Part shown: positions 20,051 to 26,728 of the stretch, one piece after another | Numbering within the stretch: the first letter of the stretch is position 1 | Layout: each line of letters begins with the position of its first letter | Source: Oscillospiraceae bacterium | GTDB taxonomy: Bacteria; Bacillota; Clostridia; Oscillospirales; CAG-272 | Assembly: GCA_015065215.1 (NCBI GenBank) | Contig: SVQT01000022.1 | Span: forward strand, 1 to 35,311 | Reading direction: 5' to 3' | Length of the DNA stretch: 35,311 nt | The notes under the pieces: generated by a model | The model's input: only the letters and a program-made list of their open reading frames with translations | What the model was told of the DNA's origin: nothing | Database searches by the model: none | Position numbers and translations under genes: made by a program

Positions 20051-21031
20051 TTGGAAATCAATATCGCCACAGGTGTATGCTGTGCCGTCCGCACAAATCA
20101 GCACCGCTTTGGCGGAAAAATCGGCGCAAAGCGCCGCAGCACGTTCACTGCCAAGTACCATAAAAGCGGTAGAGAGCGCGTCTGAATAAGCGCCACTTTC
20201 GCACAGCACCGCGGCCGAAGCAAGGTCTGTATCGGTCGGATAGCCGGTGAGCGGATCCAGAATATGGTGGTAGCGCTCGTTTTGAACGGTTACATAGCGC
20301 TCATAATCACCGGAAACCGAGAGCGCGCCGATTGGGTCGGTGAGTATACCCACTGTACCGCTTGCTTTTCTTGGGTGACGCAAAGAGATTTTAAAGGGCT
20401 TGCCGTCCCCTTTTTCGCCCAAGGTGGCTACACTGCTGCCAAAGGAAAGGAGCGCACCCGGAAGCTGCTGTTCACGCAAATACGCCAACACGCAGTCCGC
20501 GGCGTAGCCCTTGCCGATTCCGCCAAGATCCAACAGCGCGCCGTCACCGAGCAGCGTACAAACGCCGTTTTCAAAGCGCAAGCCTTGCCTTGCGGCGACA
20601 AGAGCCGCGGAAAGCGCGGCGGCTTGCGGCAAAGTATTCGTTTCCCCCGCTTGCTGCCAAAGGGCGCTTACCGCCCCCATTGTAGGGAGATAGGCGCCGT
20701 CTGTTTTTTGCATCACATCCAAGGCCACTGCTAGCACCGCCTCGGTATGGGCAGAAAGTCCGGTGGCGGAGCGCTCCCGATTGATCCTGCTGACATCGCT
20801 GTTTTCCACCGTTTTAGAAAGCGCCTGATCAATTTCGGTGAGCAGAGCAAGCACCTTCGCGAAATGCCGCTCGGCATCATCCTCTTTGCCATAAAGCCGC
20901 AGGCTGAAAACCGTATCCATTACGAAAAATGTTTGCTCTTGATAAGCAGCGTTATCGCCGGAACAAGCAGCCATAATCAGACACAAAGAAATTATTAAAA
21001 GGACAGATATTATTCTTTTCGTTGTTTCCAC
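20042..21031 (-). CDS. apbE: FAD:protein FMN transferase (ApbE), lipoprotein
   Basis: A 329-residue ApbE that attaches FMN covalently to Thr/Ser of target flavoproteins. The N-terminus is a lipoprotein signal peptide ending at CLIMAAC (Cys near residue 23), so it is anchored outside the membrane. Family motifs: MDTVFSLRLYG, LDLGGIGKGYAADC (FAD-binding), HHILDPLTGYP and SDALSTAFMVLG (metal-binding). The start overlaps the end of the preceding Gx-transporter gene by 22 bp, so the three genes are coupled. No FMN-binding target protein, Rnf/Nqr subunit or Ndh2 is in the window. In Listeria a similar enzyme, FmnB, flavinylates surface electron-transfer proteins; that role is inferred here from the neighbours. 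Confidence 0.95.
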   Translation of the reverse strand: METTKRIISVLLIISLCLIMAACSGDNAAYQEQTFFVMDTVFSLRLYGKEDDAERHFAKVLALLTEIDQALSKTVENSDVSRINRERSATGLSAHTEAVLAVALDVMQKTDGAYLPTMGAVSALWQQAGETNTLPQAAALSAALVAARQGLRFENGVCTLLGDGALLDLGGIGKGYAADCVLAYLREQQLPGALLSFGSSVATLGEKGDGKPFKISLRHPRKASGTVGILTDPIGALSVSGDYERYVTVQNERYHHILDPLTGYPTDTDLASAAVLCESGAYSDALSTAFMVLGSERAAALCADFSAKAVLICADGTAYTCGDIDFQAK

Positions 21032-21564
21032 CCGCTTTCAAAGAGTTTTCGCAGTTGCGGCGCACAAACGTTCAGCAACAATCCCGTTGCGCAGCCGGTG
21101 GCCAAACCCGCCAGTAAAAGTACCGGCAGATAGGTGAGAAAAATACCGCTGTCAAAGAGTATCCAGGCCGCTAAAATTTGCCCGATATGATGCCCTGTGG
21201 CAGATAGAATCGAAATCCCCACAAAGCTAAAAAAGCGCTTTTGAAAAGGGCGGCAGAGCCATAGTGTTCCATAAGTCAAAAGGCCGCCGAGTGTGGAAAA
21301 AAGCAACGATACCGGCGATCCGAACAGCAGTGCCGAAAGTCCGATTCTAACCGCCGAAACAATCGCCGCGTCCAACGGTGAGCCAAAGAAGAAAATAGCG
21401 GTGATCACCACATTCGCAAGCCCCAATTTCACCCCGGGCAAAGGCAATAGAAGCGAGAGCGGAAGCAAATGCTCCAGTAAGGAAAACGCGAACGCAAGCA
21501 CCAGCAGAGCCGCATTGCGACACAGACGAAGCGTTGTATTTTTAGCCCGCGGTGTAATCGGCAT
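21010..21564 (-). CDS. Gx transporter family membrane protein (EetB-like; Hpre_diP_synt_I domain)
   Basis: A 184-residue membrane protein with five or six helices. It carries the family stretch LLPLPGVKLGLANVVITAIF at about residues 40-60. The domain was once named heptaprenyl diphosphate synthase component I but resembles substrate-binding (S) components of ECF transporters. Homologues in extracellular electron transfer loci are called EetB. The start is placed at 21564, with GGAGG and GGGGAGAG upstream; a longer frame to 21681 lies inside the neighbouring gene and is rejected. It overlaps both neighbours by 22-23 bp, a sign of tight coupling. The C-terminal KQRKE is cytoplasmic by charge. 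The substrate is not known from sequence. Confidence 0.85.
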   Translation of the reverse strand: MPITPRAKNTTLRLCRNAALLVLAFAFSLLEHLLPLSLLLPLPGVKLGLANVVITAIFFFGSPLDAAIVSAVRIGLSALLFGSPVSLLFSTLGGLLTYGTLWLCRPFQKRFFSFVGISILSATGHHIGQILAAWILFDSGIFLTYLPVLLLAGLATGCATGLLLNVCAPQLRKLFESGWKQRKE

Positions 21565-21928
21565 CGCTCTCCCCTCCTCCCACAACACGAACCGAGACCC
21601 TTGCCACCGCGCAAAGGATCGAAGCGCCCTTTGCCGATACCCTGCCGGTATGCTCACACACCTTGTCGGGGCAACTGGCATCGGTTACAAACACCTCGCC
21701 ATTCTCGATATGTACTGTTAAGTGATGGTCGTTTGTCTGGATGGGATAAACCGCATCTTTGGAAAGCGGCAATTCAGCTACCACATCGCCATTTACCGAA
21801 ATTTCAGCTACGCGCCCCCGTCCGGCGGCCAAAAACGCCCACAAAAGCCCCGCCGCCAGCACGAGCACAAGAAGGATCGCTACCAAATCGCCCGGGCGAA
21901 AAAATATTCTTTTTTCAGCCGTTTTCAT
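21542..21928 (-). CDS. NusG domain II-containing protein (EetA-like), membrane-anchored
   Basis: A 128-residue protein with one N-terminal helix (about residues 13-33, LVAILLVLVLAAGLLWAFLA) and a small exported beta domain. The conserved segment ITVSx...DASCPDKVCEHTGRV and GASILCAVARVSV match the NusG_II family, which carries three conserved cysteines here (two in CPDKVC, one in ILC). Despite the name it is not a transcription factor. It is the EetA-like member of loci with EetB and ApbE. Two in-frame starts each have a ribosome site: 21946 (TAGGAGG, 11 nt) and 21928 (GAGGAGG, 6 nt); the second has the better spacing and begins the family-like sequence. Confidence 0.87.
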   Translation of the reverse strand: MKTAEKRIFFRPGDLVAILLVLVLAAGLLWAFLAAGRGRVAEISVNGDVVAELPLSKDAVYPIQTNDHHLTVHIENGEVFVTDASCPDKVCEHTGRVSAKGASILCAVARVSVRVVGGGESDADYTAG

Positions 21929-21963
21929 AGCGAACCTCCTCTCCATATAAAGCTACACCTCCT

Positions 21964-21992
21964 ATTATAAACGAAAACGCGCAGAAAAGCAA
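21964..21992 (-). promoter_or_regulatory. promoter of the eetA/eetB/apbE-like operon
   Basis: TTGCTT (21987-21992) and TATAAT (21964-21969) are 17 bp apart on the minus strand. The -35 box overlaps the left arm of the terminator of the upstream gene, leaving no spare sequence between the two transcription units. Confidence 0.65.
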
Positions 21993-22024
21993 TAACCGCA
22001 AGCGAAATCGCTTGCGGTTATTGC
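21989..22024 (-). terminator. terminator behind the SHOCT membrane protein gene
   Basis: Inverted repeat of 16 bp (21989-22004 and 22009-22024) with loop aaat, three bases behind the stop codon of the minus-strand gene and followed by TTTT on that strand. Confidence 0.85.
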
Positions 22025-22026
22025 GG

Positions 22027-22941
22027 TTATTCTTTTTCCTGTTTGGAAAGCAGTTCTCTTTTCTTTTGATCAAATTCTTCTTGTGTGAAAACACCTTCAT
22101 CAAGCAACTGCTTGTATTTCAGCAAGGCATCGGCCGTGTCGGCGGCAGAAATCTGCTTGTTTATGCGTGCTCCCTTCTGCAAAGGCATCGTTTTAACAAC
22201 TTCAAGCGTCAATTCTTTATCTGCCATAAGATCGCGTTTGATGTAATAGTCCAATACAAAAAAGATCAACACTCTAATGGCATAAATAACAATCGTTACC
22301 GCGAAAAAAACGCGGTTAAACGTATAATTCAGCCCCGACAGAGACAAAAGCTGATCCCAACGGCCAATAAGCATTAAATACGCAATCCAAGGAGCAAACA
22401 GCGCGAAACTTATGATATCCATCACTTGATACACACCGCCAGATACTTTTAGAATTCTGTCTTCATCCTCTTTCGCAATTTGCAACGATCTTTTGGTTGT
22501 CAAGGTAAAGATGATCCCAACAATCAATCTGGCAATGTATACCCAAAATGCATATTTGAGCAGACCGCCAAACATCTGTATTGCACTCTTAAACCCACCT
22601 ATCGGGTCAGACGTGTTTTCCGCATCTTCTCCCCGTTGCGAGATTTTATAAAACACATCCCTGGTACCAAGCAATTCATCAATCTGCGAATCCGTCATAT
22701 CGAGATCCTTCAATTTCTCTACGCTTTTCTTGTCCGCCAATTTCACCTGCGCCTCGGTTTTTTCGCGAATCAACGAAAACGGACTGACACACACATAATA
22801 ACTCTCCGTACCGTTTAAGACCGTTTCCTGCCATTCAATGCGCACAGTCGGAGCAAAAAACGCAATAACAAAAAACGCACTCGTCAACAACAGAACGATT
22901 TCTCTCAACAACAATTTCCCTTTTACTGTCAGATACTTCAT
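22027..22941 (-). CDS. Membrane protein with C-terminal SHOCT domain, function unknown
   Basis: A 304-residue protein. One helix near residues 13-30 is followed by an external region of about 95 residues, then three more helices (around FWVYIARLIVGIIFTLT, ISFALFAPWIAYLMLIG and FFAVTIVIYAIRVLIFFVL). The last 30 residues, ALLKYKQLLDEGVFTQEEFD and onward, are a SHOCT (short C-terminal) domain, a small helical module found at the ends of many unrelated proteins. The start at 22941 has GGAGG at 6 nt. It is divergent from a small XRE regulator, and a perfect promoter between them is flanked by two palindromes. I cannot assign a function; local repression by the regulator is the likeliest control. 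The external domain shows no signature I recognise. Confidence 0.82.
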   Translation of the reverse strand: MKYLTVKGKLLLREIVLLLTSAFFVIAFFAPTVRIEWQETVLNGTESYYVCVSPFSLIREKTEAQVKLADKKSVEKLKDLDMTDSQIDELLGTRDVFYKISQRGEDAENTSDPIGGFKSAIQMFGGLLKYAFWVYIARLIVGIIFTLTTKRSLQIAKEDEDRILKVSGGVYQVMDIISFALFAPWIAYLMLIGRWDQLLSLSGLNYTFNRVFFAVTIVIYAIRVLIFFVLDYYIKRDLMADKELTLEVVKTMPLQKGARINKQISAADTADALLKYKQLLDEGVFTQEEFDQKKRELLSKQEKE

Positions 22942-22955
22942 AACTTTCCTCCGCT

Positions 22956-22974
22956 TTGTCCTGTCATAGGACAA
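22956..22974. promoter_or_regulatory. operator-like palindrome 1
   Basis: TTGTCCT-N5-AGGACAA, a perfect 7-bp inverted repeat with a 5-bp spacer. It lies about 9-27 bp downstream of the predicted start site of the SHOCT gene. It matches palindrome 2 in 13 of the 14 arm positions. Confidence 0.7.
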
Positions 22975-22989
22975 TTTGCTTTCGGAAAT

Positions 22990-23018
22990 AGTATATCATA
23001 TTTTTTGTCCTTTGTCAA
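22990..23018 (-). promoter_or_regulatory. sigma-A promoter of the SHOCT membrane protein gene
   Basis: A perfect TTGACA (23013-23018) and TATACT (22990-22995) are 17 bp apart on the minus strand, with TGA preceding the -10. Palindrome 2 covers the -35 box and palindrome 1 lies just downstream of the start site, an arrangement expected for repression. Confidence 0.85.
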
Positions 23019-23023
23019 GACAA
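23005..23023. promoter_or_regulatory. operator-like palindrome 2
   Basis: TTGTCCT-N5-AAGACAA, one mismatch from a perfect inverted repeat and with the same 7-5-7 geometry as palindrome 1. The two centres are 49 bp apart, close to 4.7 helical turns. This copy covers the -35 of the minus-strand promoter and sits 22 bp before the start codon of the regulator gene. Confidence 0.68.
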
Positions 23024-23044
23024 AATCGCAAATGGAGGTTACAC

Positions 23045-23296
23045 ATGGCAAGAATTATTGACGGAGAAAAAATGAACGCGATCGGTGTCAACGTAAAAAA
23101 ATACCGCAAAAAGCTGAAAATGAGCCAACAGGCACTTTCTAACAAGCTGGAGCTGATGGGTGTTTATGTATGCCGCGGTTCCATCTCCCGCATAGAGGAT
23201 CAATCACGTACCGTGACAGACATTGAGCTATTTGCCATCGCAAAGGTTTTGAAAGCCCCTGTGGAAGATTTATTCGATACAAATATTTTTGAATGA
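23045..23296 (+). CDS. Small XRE-family transcriptional regulator
   Basis: An 83-residue protein that is almost only a Cro/CI-type helix-turn-helix. Residues 13-26 (IGVNVKKYRKKLKM) start helix 1, SQQALSNKLELMG is the turn region and RGSISRIEDQSRTV the recognition part, ending in LFAIAKVLKAPVEDLF. There is no sensor or effector domain. The start at 23045 has GGAGG at 6 nt; the open frame from 22976 crosses the promoter and is rejected. The paired palindromes in front of it are the likely binding sites, making it an autoregulator and controller of the divergent membrane protein. Its own promoter is weak by eye (TTGCTT-17-TATTTT at 22976-23004). Confidence 0.88.
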   Translation: MARIIDGEKMNAIGVNVKKYRKKLKMSQQALSNKLELMGVYVCRGSISRIEDQSRTVTDIELFAIAKVLKAPVEDLFDTNIFE

Positions 23297-23335
23297 AAAG
23301 CAGACCGTCGGCAATCCGGCGGTCCGCTTTTCATT
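23292..23335. terminator. bidirectional terminator between XRE gene and manganese catalase
   Basis: Arms 23292-23311 and 23316-23335 form a 20-bp stem with two G-T type mismatches and loop caat. The left arm contains the XRE stop codon (23294-23296) and the right arm touches the catalase stop (23335-23337), so both converging genes use the same compact element. Confidence 0.88.
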
Positions 23336-24009
23336 TAACTTTTCCCCGCAAAGGAGGGGGCGCCCATCTGGGAAGGGTTCATCGGTTGACCGGGAGAGGG
23401 CTCAGACATGCTGAAATACATCTTTGCCGCCTTGGTGGTACCAAAATCACGGTTGGAGCCTGTGTTTTGCACCTTGTTGAATGCCTCTCTGAAGAGCGCG
23501 TTATGCGCTTCCTCTCGGTTGAGCAAAAAATCAATGGTGGCGCGCACCTTTTTGTCCTCGATTTGACGGTAAAGGTATTCGTAAACGACCTTGGCACGCT
23601 GTTCGGAGGCGATATTGGCAAGCAGATCGGCGCACAGATCGCCGGTTACCGTTACATAATCGGCAGTAAAGGAATAACCGGAGGCGTTGATCAGCCCGGG
23701 GGAAAGGCCTAACTGTACATGGCTTTGAATCTGCCCTGCCGGCACCGACTGCGCGCTGACATTATGGCCGTTGAGCAAATTGATGGTTTCGGAGATCATC
23801 TCCAAGTGCCCCAGCTCTTCGGCGGCAATATCCAAAAAAAGATCCTTGATCTCAGGATCCTTAATGCGAAAGCTTTGGGACATATACTGCAACGCCGCTT
23901 TCAGCTCGCCGTTGGCACCGCCCAACTGCTCTTGCAAAAGTGCCGCATACTGTGGATTGGCTCTTTCCACTTCTACCGGATGGAATAAAGGCTTTTCATG
24001 CTTAAACAT
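23335..24009 (-). CDS. Manganese catalase (CotJC-like)
   Basis: A 224-residue ferritin-like protein of the dimanganese catalase family, which splits hydrogen peroxide. The expected ligands are present: E35, E65 and H68 (AAEELGHLEM), E136 and H169 (NREEAHNALF). Spacing between the last two is the same as in characterised enzymes. The closest group is CotJC, the spore-coat catalase, but the C-terminus is extended by a Pro/Gly/Met-rich tail (PSPGQPMNPSQMGAPSFAGK). The start follows AAGGAGAAATGAGCGT, somewhat distant but clear. cotJA and cotJB are not adjacent. A sigma-E-like promoter can be seen upstream, which would fit sporulation, though no other sporulation gene is in the window. Confidence 0.9.
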   Translation of the reverse strand: MFKHEKPLFHPVEVERANPQYAALLQEQLGGANGELKAALQYMSQSFRIKDPEIKDLFLDIAAEELGHLEMISETINLLNGHNVSAQSVPAGQIQSHVQLGLSPGLINASGYSFTADYVTVTGDLCADLLANIASEQRAKVVYEYLYRQIEDKKVRATIDFLLNREEAHNALFREAFNKVQNTGSNRDFGTTKAAKMYFSMSEPSPGQPMNPSQMGAPSFAGKS

Positions 24010-24034
24010 ATACGCTCATTTCTCCTTGTTTTTG

Positions 24035-24063
24035 ATAGTATCCTTATTTTTCACAAAATATCA
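24035..24063 (-). promoter_or_regulatory. possible sigma-E-type promoter of the manganese catalase
   Basis: On the minus strand TGATATT (24057-24063), 14 bp, then GATACTAT (24035-24042). The sporulation factor sigma-E prefers kmATATT-N14-CATACAhT; here the -35 agrees and the -10 agrees at six of eight positions. No good sigma-A pair is seen upstream of this gene. The A/T-rich context makes chance matches possible. Confidence 0.4.
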
Positions 24064-24080
24064 TAAATTATTACCAGCTA

Positions 24081-24109
24081 TTGATTTTTTTTGAGAGATA
24101 TGATATAGT
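24081..24109 (+). promoter_or_regulatory. promoter of the SGNH lipoprotein gene
   Basis: TTGATT (24081-24086) and TATAGT (24104-24109) are 17 bp apart, with TGA before the -10. It lies about 28 bp before the start codon, so the longer frame beginning at 24081 is not the real protein. Confidence 0.75.
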
Positions 24110-24137
24110 AAAAATATCAATGCAGGAGGTTTGTTTT

Positions 24138-25826
24138 ATGAAAAAGGCTTTACTTATTTTTCTATCCTTACTGATGATTCTCTCTACAGTATTCGTCAGC
24201 TGCGGCCCCAAAGATCCCGGTGATGATCTGGGCGCTGTTGTCAACGAAGACGGCACGTACTCAGTGTTCTCGCCCTATCTCCCCACCGCGCTTTCCGATT
24301 CGCTGAAAACAATGTTGGCAGATAGCAACGATAGCTCTTTTGAAACCGCTACGATGAAAAACGCCCCCTTTGTGATGGTGGACAATCTGCAAATCAGCGA
24401 TTGCAAAATCAGCTCTATTTCGATCCCCATCTATAGCACCTTGGAACCCGAAGACGGCGTTTTTACCTTTACCCTTTCGGTTGTAAGAGCGGATACACTC
24501 AACAATTTGAAGGAAACCCTTGATCTGCCGTTGAAAAAATATCCCATCTCGATTGACGCCGACAAGTTTGAATTAGAAGAAAACCAAATTGTACGCAAAT
24601 ATATTAAGGTAGATCTCAAAGAGTATGATATTAAATTAACCAACACACAAACCCTTGCGTTCGGCGCCCCCGATGATACCATTATCCCTGCTATCATCAG
24701 AACCGACAAGGCCAAAACCGATCAAACGCCCGCCGCCAAGAGATTTATTGATGATTGGGGCGTTGTCAGCTATTACTACTTCAGCGGCTCAGGCAACGCG
24801 TTCTCTGTCGCGCATTCCTCGCTGTGCTATGATGTTGTTATGGAACACATCTATGAAAGTCAAGAGGCCTATGAAGCCTTGATTGCCGCCCAAAATCAAG
24901 CGGACGCCGATTACCAAGCCAAGCTTGCTGCCGTAAAGGCCGCTTATGAGGGCAAAAGCATTTCCATGATGGGTGACAGCATCTCCACCTGCGAGGGCGT
25001 AACAAACGGTACATCTTATAACAGCACCATCGGCAGTAACGCCGTTTACGGCCAACATAAACCGACCGCGCCCGCCTATCATTACAGCAAAATCTACTGG
25101 GGCAAGCTTGCCACCGAAACCGGCATGCAACTGAACGTGATGAACGCCTGGAGCGGCGGACGCGTTTACGGCAGAGAGGATCTATCCTATGCCGACAATA
25201 TGCTCAAGCGCTCCTATCATCTTGCCAACAATGACGGTCTGAACCCCAATTTGATCCTCCTTTATTACGCGATCAACGATATTAACAACTCCCCCTCCAG
25301 CATTTACAGCGCCGGCCACAACCTTTCCTCTTTCAGCTATACCGATCCGACCAGCAACCTCTATCAGCAATTGCAAAACAAGGGCACCCAAACAACCACT
25401 GAGGTGGTCGCCGCTTGGTTTACCGAGGTACAGGCAAAGGCCGCTGCCGCCGGTTATGTGCGCACCGACGAAAATCCTGTCATCACCCCCGGTGTCACCT
25501 ATACCTCTTGGGAAGCCGCTTACGCACTCTCTCTTTACAACATTTTGCATTCCTACAACAATCCCGAGGTCTACATTATGACCCTGGTTGAAACAAATCA
25601 CAGCAGTGCGGCTGATGGCAAGCTGGATCGCGCCAACACCATTTTGCGCGCCTTTGCCGAATATTTTGGCACCGGTCTGATTGACCAGCAAAAGGGATAC
25701 GTTACCAAGAAAAATTGCCATCTGTACACCTACGATACCGATAGCAGTCTACACCCCAACATCAAGGGCCACGCGCTGATCGAAAAACTGATCGTTGAAA
25801 CGCTTTACAACGATTTGAACAAGTGA
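24138..25826 (+). CDS. SGNH/GDSL-hydrolase lipoprotein
   Basis: A 562-residue exported protein. MKKALLIFLSLLMILSTVFV then SC22 is a lipoprotein signal peptide, so it is anchored on the outer face of the membrane. Residues about 30-260 are an unrecognised region. From residue 274 an SGNH hydrolase domain follows: block I ISMMGDSISTCEG with Ser281, a block III-like LLYYAINDINN, and block V SLHPNIKGHALIEKL with His539. The acid usually stands three residues before the His (DxxH); here it is four before (Asp535), so the triad may be shifted. Such domains act as esterases or deacetylases, often on polysaccharides. AGGAGG gives the start at 24138. The gene is a single unit with its own promoter and terminator. 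Confidence 0.82.
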   Translation: MKKALLIFLSLLMILSTVFVSCGPKDPGDDLGAVVNEDGTYSVFSPYLPTALSDSLKTMLADSNDSSFETATMKNAPFVMVDNLQISDCKISSISIPIYSTLEPEDGVFTFTLSVVRADTLNNLKETLDLPLKKYPISIDADKFELEENQIVRKYIKVDLKEYDIKLTNTQTLAFGAPDDTIIPAIIRTDKAKTDQTPAAKRFIDDWGVVSYYYFSGSGNAFSVAHSSLCYDVVMEHIYESQEAYEALIAAQNQADADYQAKLAAVKAAYEGKSISMMGDSISTCEGVTNGTSYNSTIGSNAVYGQHKPTAPAYHYSKIYWGKLATETGMQLNVMNAWSGGRVYGREDLSYADNMLKRSYHLANNDGLNPNLILLYYAINDINNSPSSIYSAGHNLSSFSYTDPTSNLYQQLQNKGTQTTTEVVAAWFTEVQAKAAAAGYVRTDENPVITPGVTYTSWEAAYALSLYNILHSYNNPEVYIMTLVETNHSSAADGKLDRANTILRAFAEYFGTGLIDQQKGYVTKKNCHLYTYDTDSSLHPNIKGHALIEKLIVETLYNDLNK

Positions 25827-25829
25827 TCA

Positions 25830-25863
25830 AAAAAAGGCACATCCCGGCGGATGTGCCTTTTTT
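25830..25863. terminator. terminator behind the SGNH lipoprotein gene
   Basis: Stem 25830-25844 / 25849-25863 (15 bp, loop cggc) flanked by A and T runs, three bases behind the TGA. It is also 5 bp downstream of the converging minus-strand gene and can end both. Confidence 0.92.
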
Positions 25864-25868
25864 GATGA

Positions 25869-26660
25869 TCATTTAATCAAATTGGCGTAAAACTCTTTGG
25901 CTCGCGCGTAAATTTCCGGTTTACCACTATCCCCCGCCATAACGGGCAACGCAAGGCAGATTACGGTATCCTCTGGCAAGACTTGCATAGCAGTGTTTTC
26001 ACGATACAGGGCGGTTTCACCAAGGCAGATCCCCAAAGCCACCGTCTGCTCTTCTACCACGGCGGTAATGGCATTTTCCGGCACCGTTTCCAACACATTC
26101 CTCAGGGGCGTGAGCTGATTTTTCATTTTCTCAAAAAGCCAGGGATCCAAAAACATAACCGAGGCATCTCCTGTCTGTATATAAGAAATAAAGCTTTGGT
26201 AATTAGAAGCGTTCACCTGCGTATTGATCACAATCGGCGCGGGATCTCCGTTCTCATCCACATTGGCGGCAAACGCCTTGATCTGCGCCTCGGAATAGAC
26301 GCTGTAGCTGCTGATGTCTACCTGCTTTACACCGTTTTCATCATAATCGGCCGCAAGGTGATTGGCCAGGCATTTTTTCAGATCATTGACCCCAGCCTCA
26401 TCCATCATCAGATTGTAAGGACCGCACAGGATCACCCTCATATCCCCCGCGGGAGCCCGCCCGCACATCTGCACGGTGCAGACTACCACAACGATCACCA
26501 AAAACAGCGAAATGATGGTTTTCCATTTATGATGATACCAGAAATTGTCAAACCAGCGATAGAGCTTGCCGTGCTGCTTCTCTTGTTTGAGGGCGGTACC
26601 GCCAAAGGCAATATCCCTGTCTTCCAGCTTTTCCTCTCTTCTTTTTTCCGGTTCTTGCAT
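25869..26660 (-). CDS. Membrane-anchored protein of unknown function
   Basis: A 263-residue protein. A charged cytoplasmic N-terminus of about 45 residues (EPEKRREEKLEDRDIAFGG, ending KLYRWFDNFWYHHKWK) precedes one helix (TIISLFLVIVVVVCTVQMCG), then an external domain of about 190 residues. Phrases such as SVMFLDPWLFEKM and LPVMAGDSGKPEIYARAKEF recall the alpha/beta fold of solute-binding proteins, but no family is certain. The WYHHKWKT pattern just before the helix is common in hypothetical proteins of Clostridia. The start is put at 26660 because AAAGGA precedes it; an ATG six codons upstream has no ribosome site. It lies behind lysS after a 68-bp gap with a hairpin. Confidence 0.7.
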   Translation of the reverse strand: MQEPEKRREEKLEDRDIAFGGTALKQEKQHGKLYRWFDNFWYHHKWKTIISLFLVIVVVVCTVQMCGRAPAGDMRVILCGPYNLMMDEAGVNDLKKCLANHLAADYDENGVKQVDISSYSVYSEAQIKAFAANVDENGDPAPIVINTQVNASNYQSFISYIQTGDASVMFLDPWLFEKMKNQLTPLRNVLETVPENAITAVVEEQTVALGICLGETALYRENTAMQVLPEDTVICLALPVMAGDSGKPEIYARAKEFYANLIK

Positions 26661-26690
26661 ACCGTTTCCTTTCTTCATACAAAATGCCGG

Positions 26691-26726
26691 AATAGCCCCC
26701 CTGCTAAGGGAGGCTATTTCTTTTTT
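26691..26726 (+). other. hairpin with T-run on the plus strand, downstream of lysS
   Basis: AATAGCC...GGCTATT stem (26691-26701 / 26708-26718) with one C-A mismatch and loop tgctaa. The T-run follows it on the plus strand (TCTTTTTTATT), while on the minus strand, the coding direction here, it is followed by CCGGCATTTTG. It is thus better as a terminator for antisense transcription into lysS than for lysS itself. Confidence 0.5.
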
Positions 26727-26728
26727 AT

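Noticed and set aside
25182-25721. 179-residue open frame opposite the SGNH gene
   Set aside because: It has no ribosome site or domain and is antisense to the conserved hydrolase blocks.
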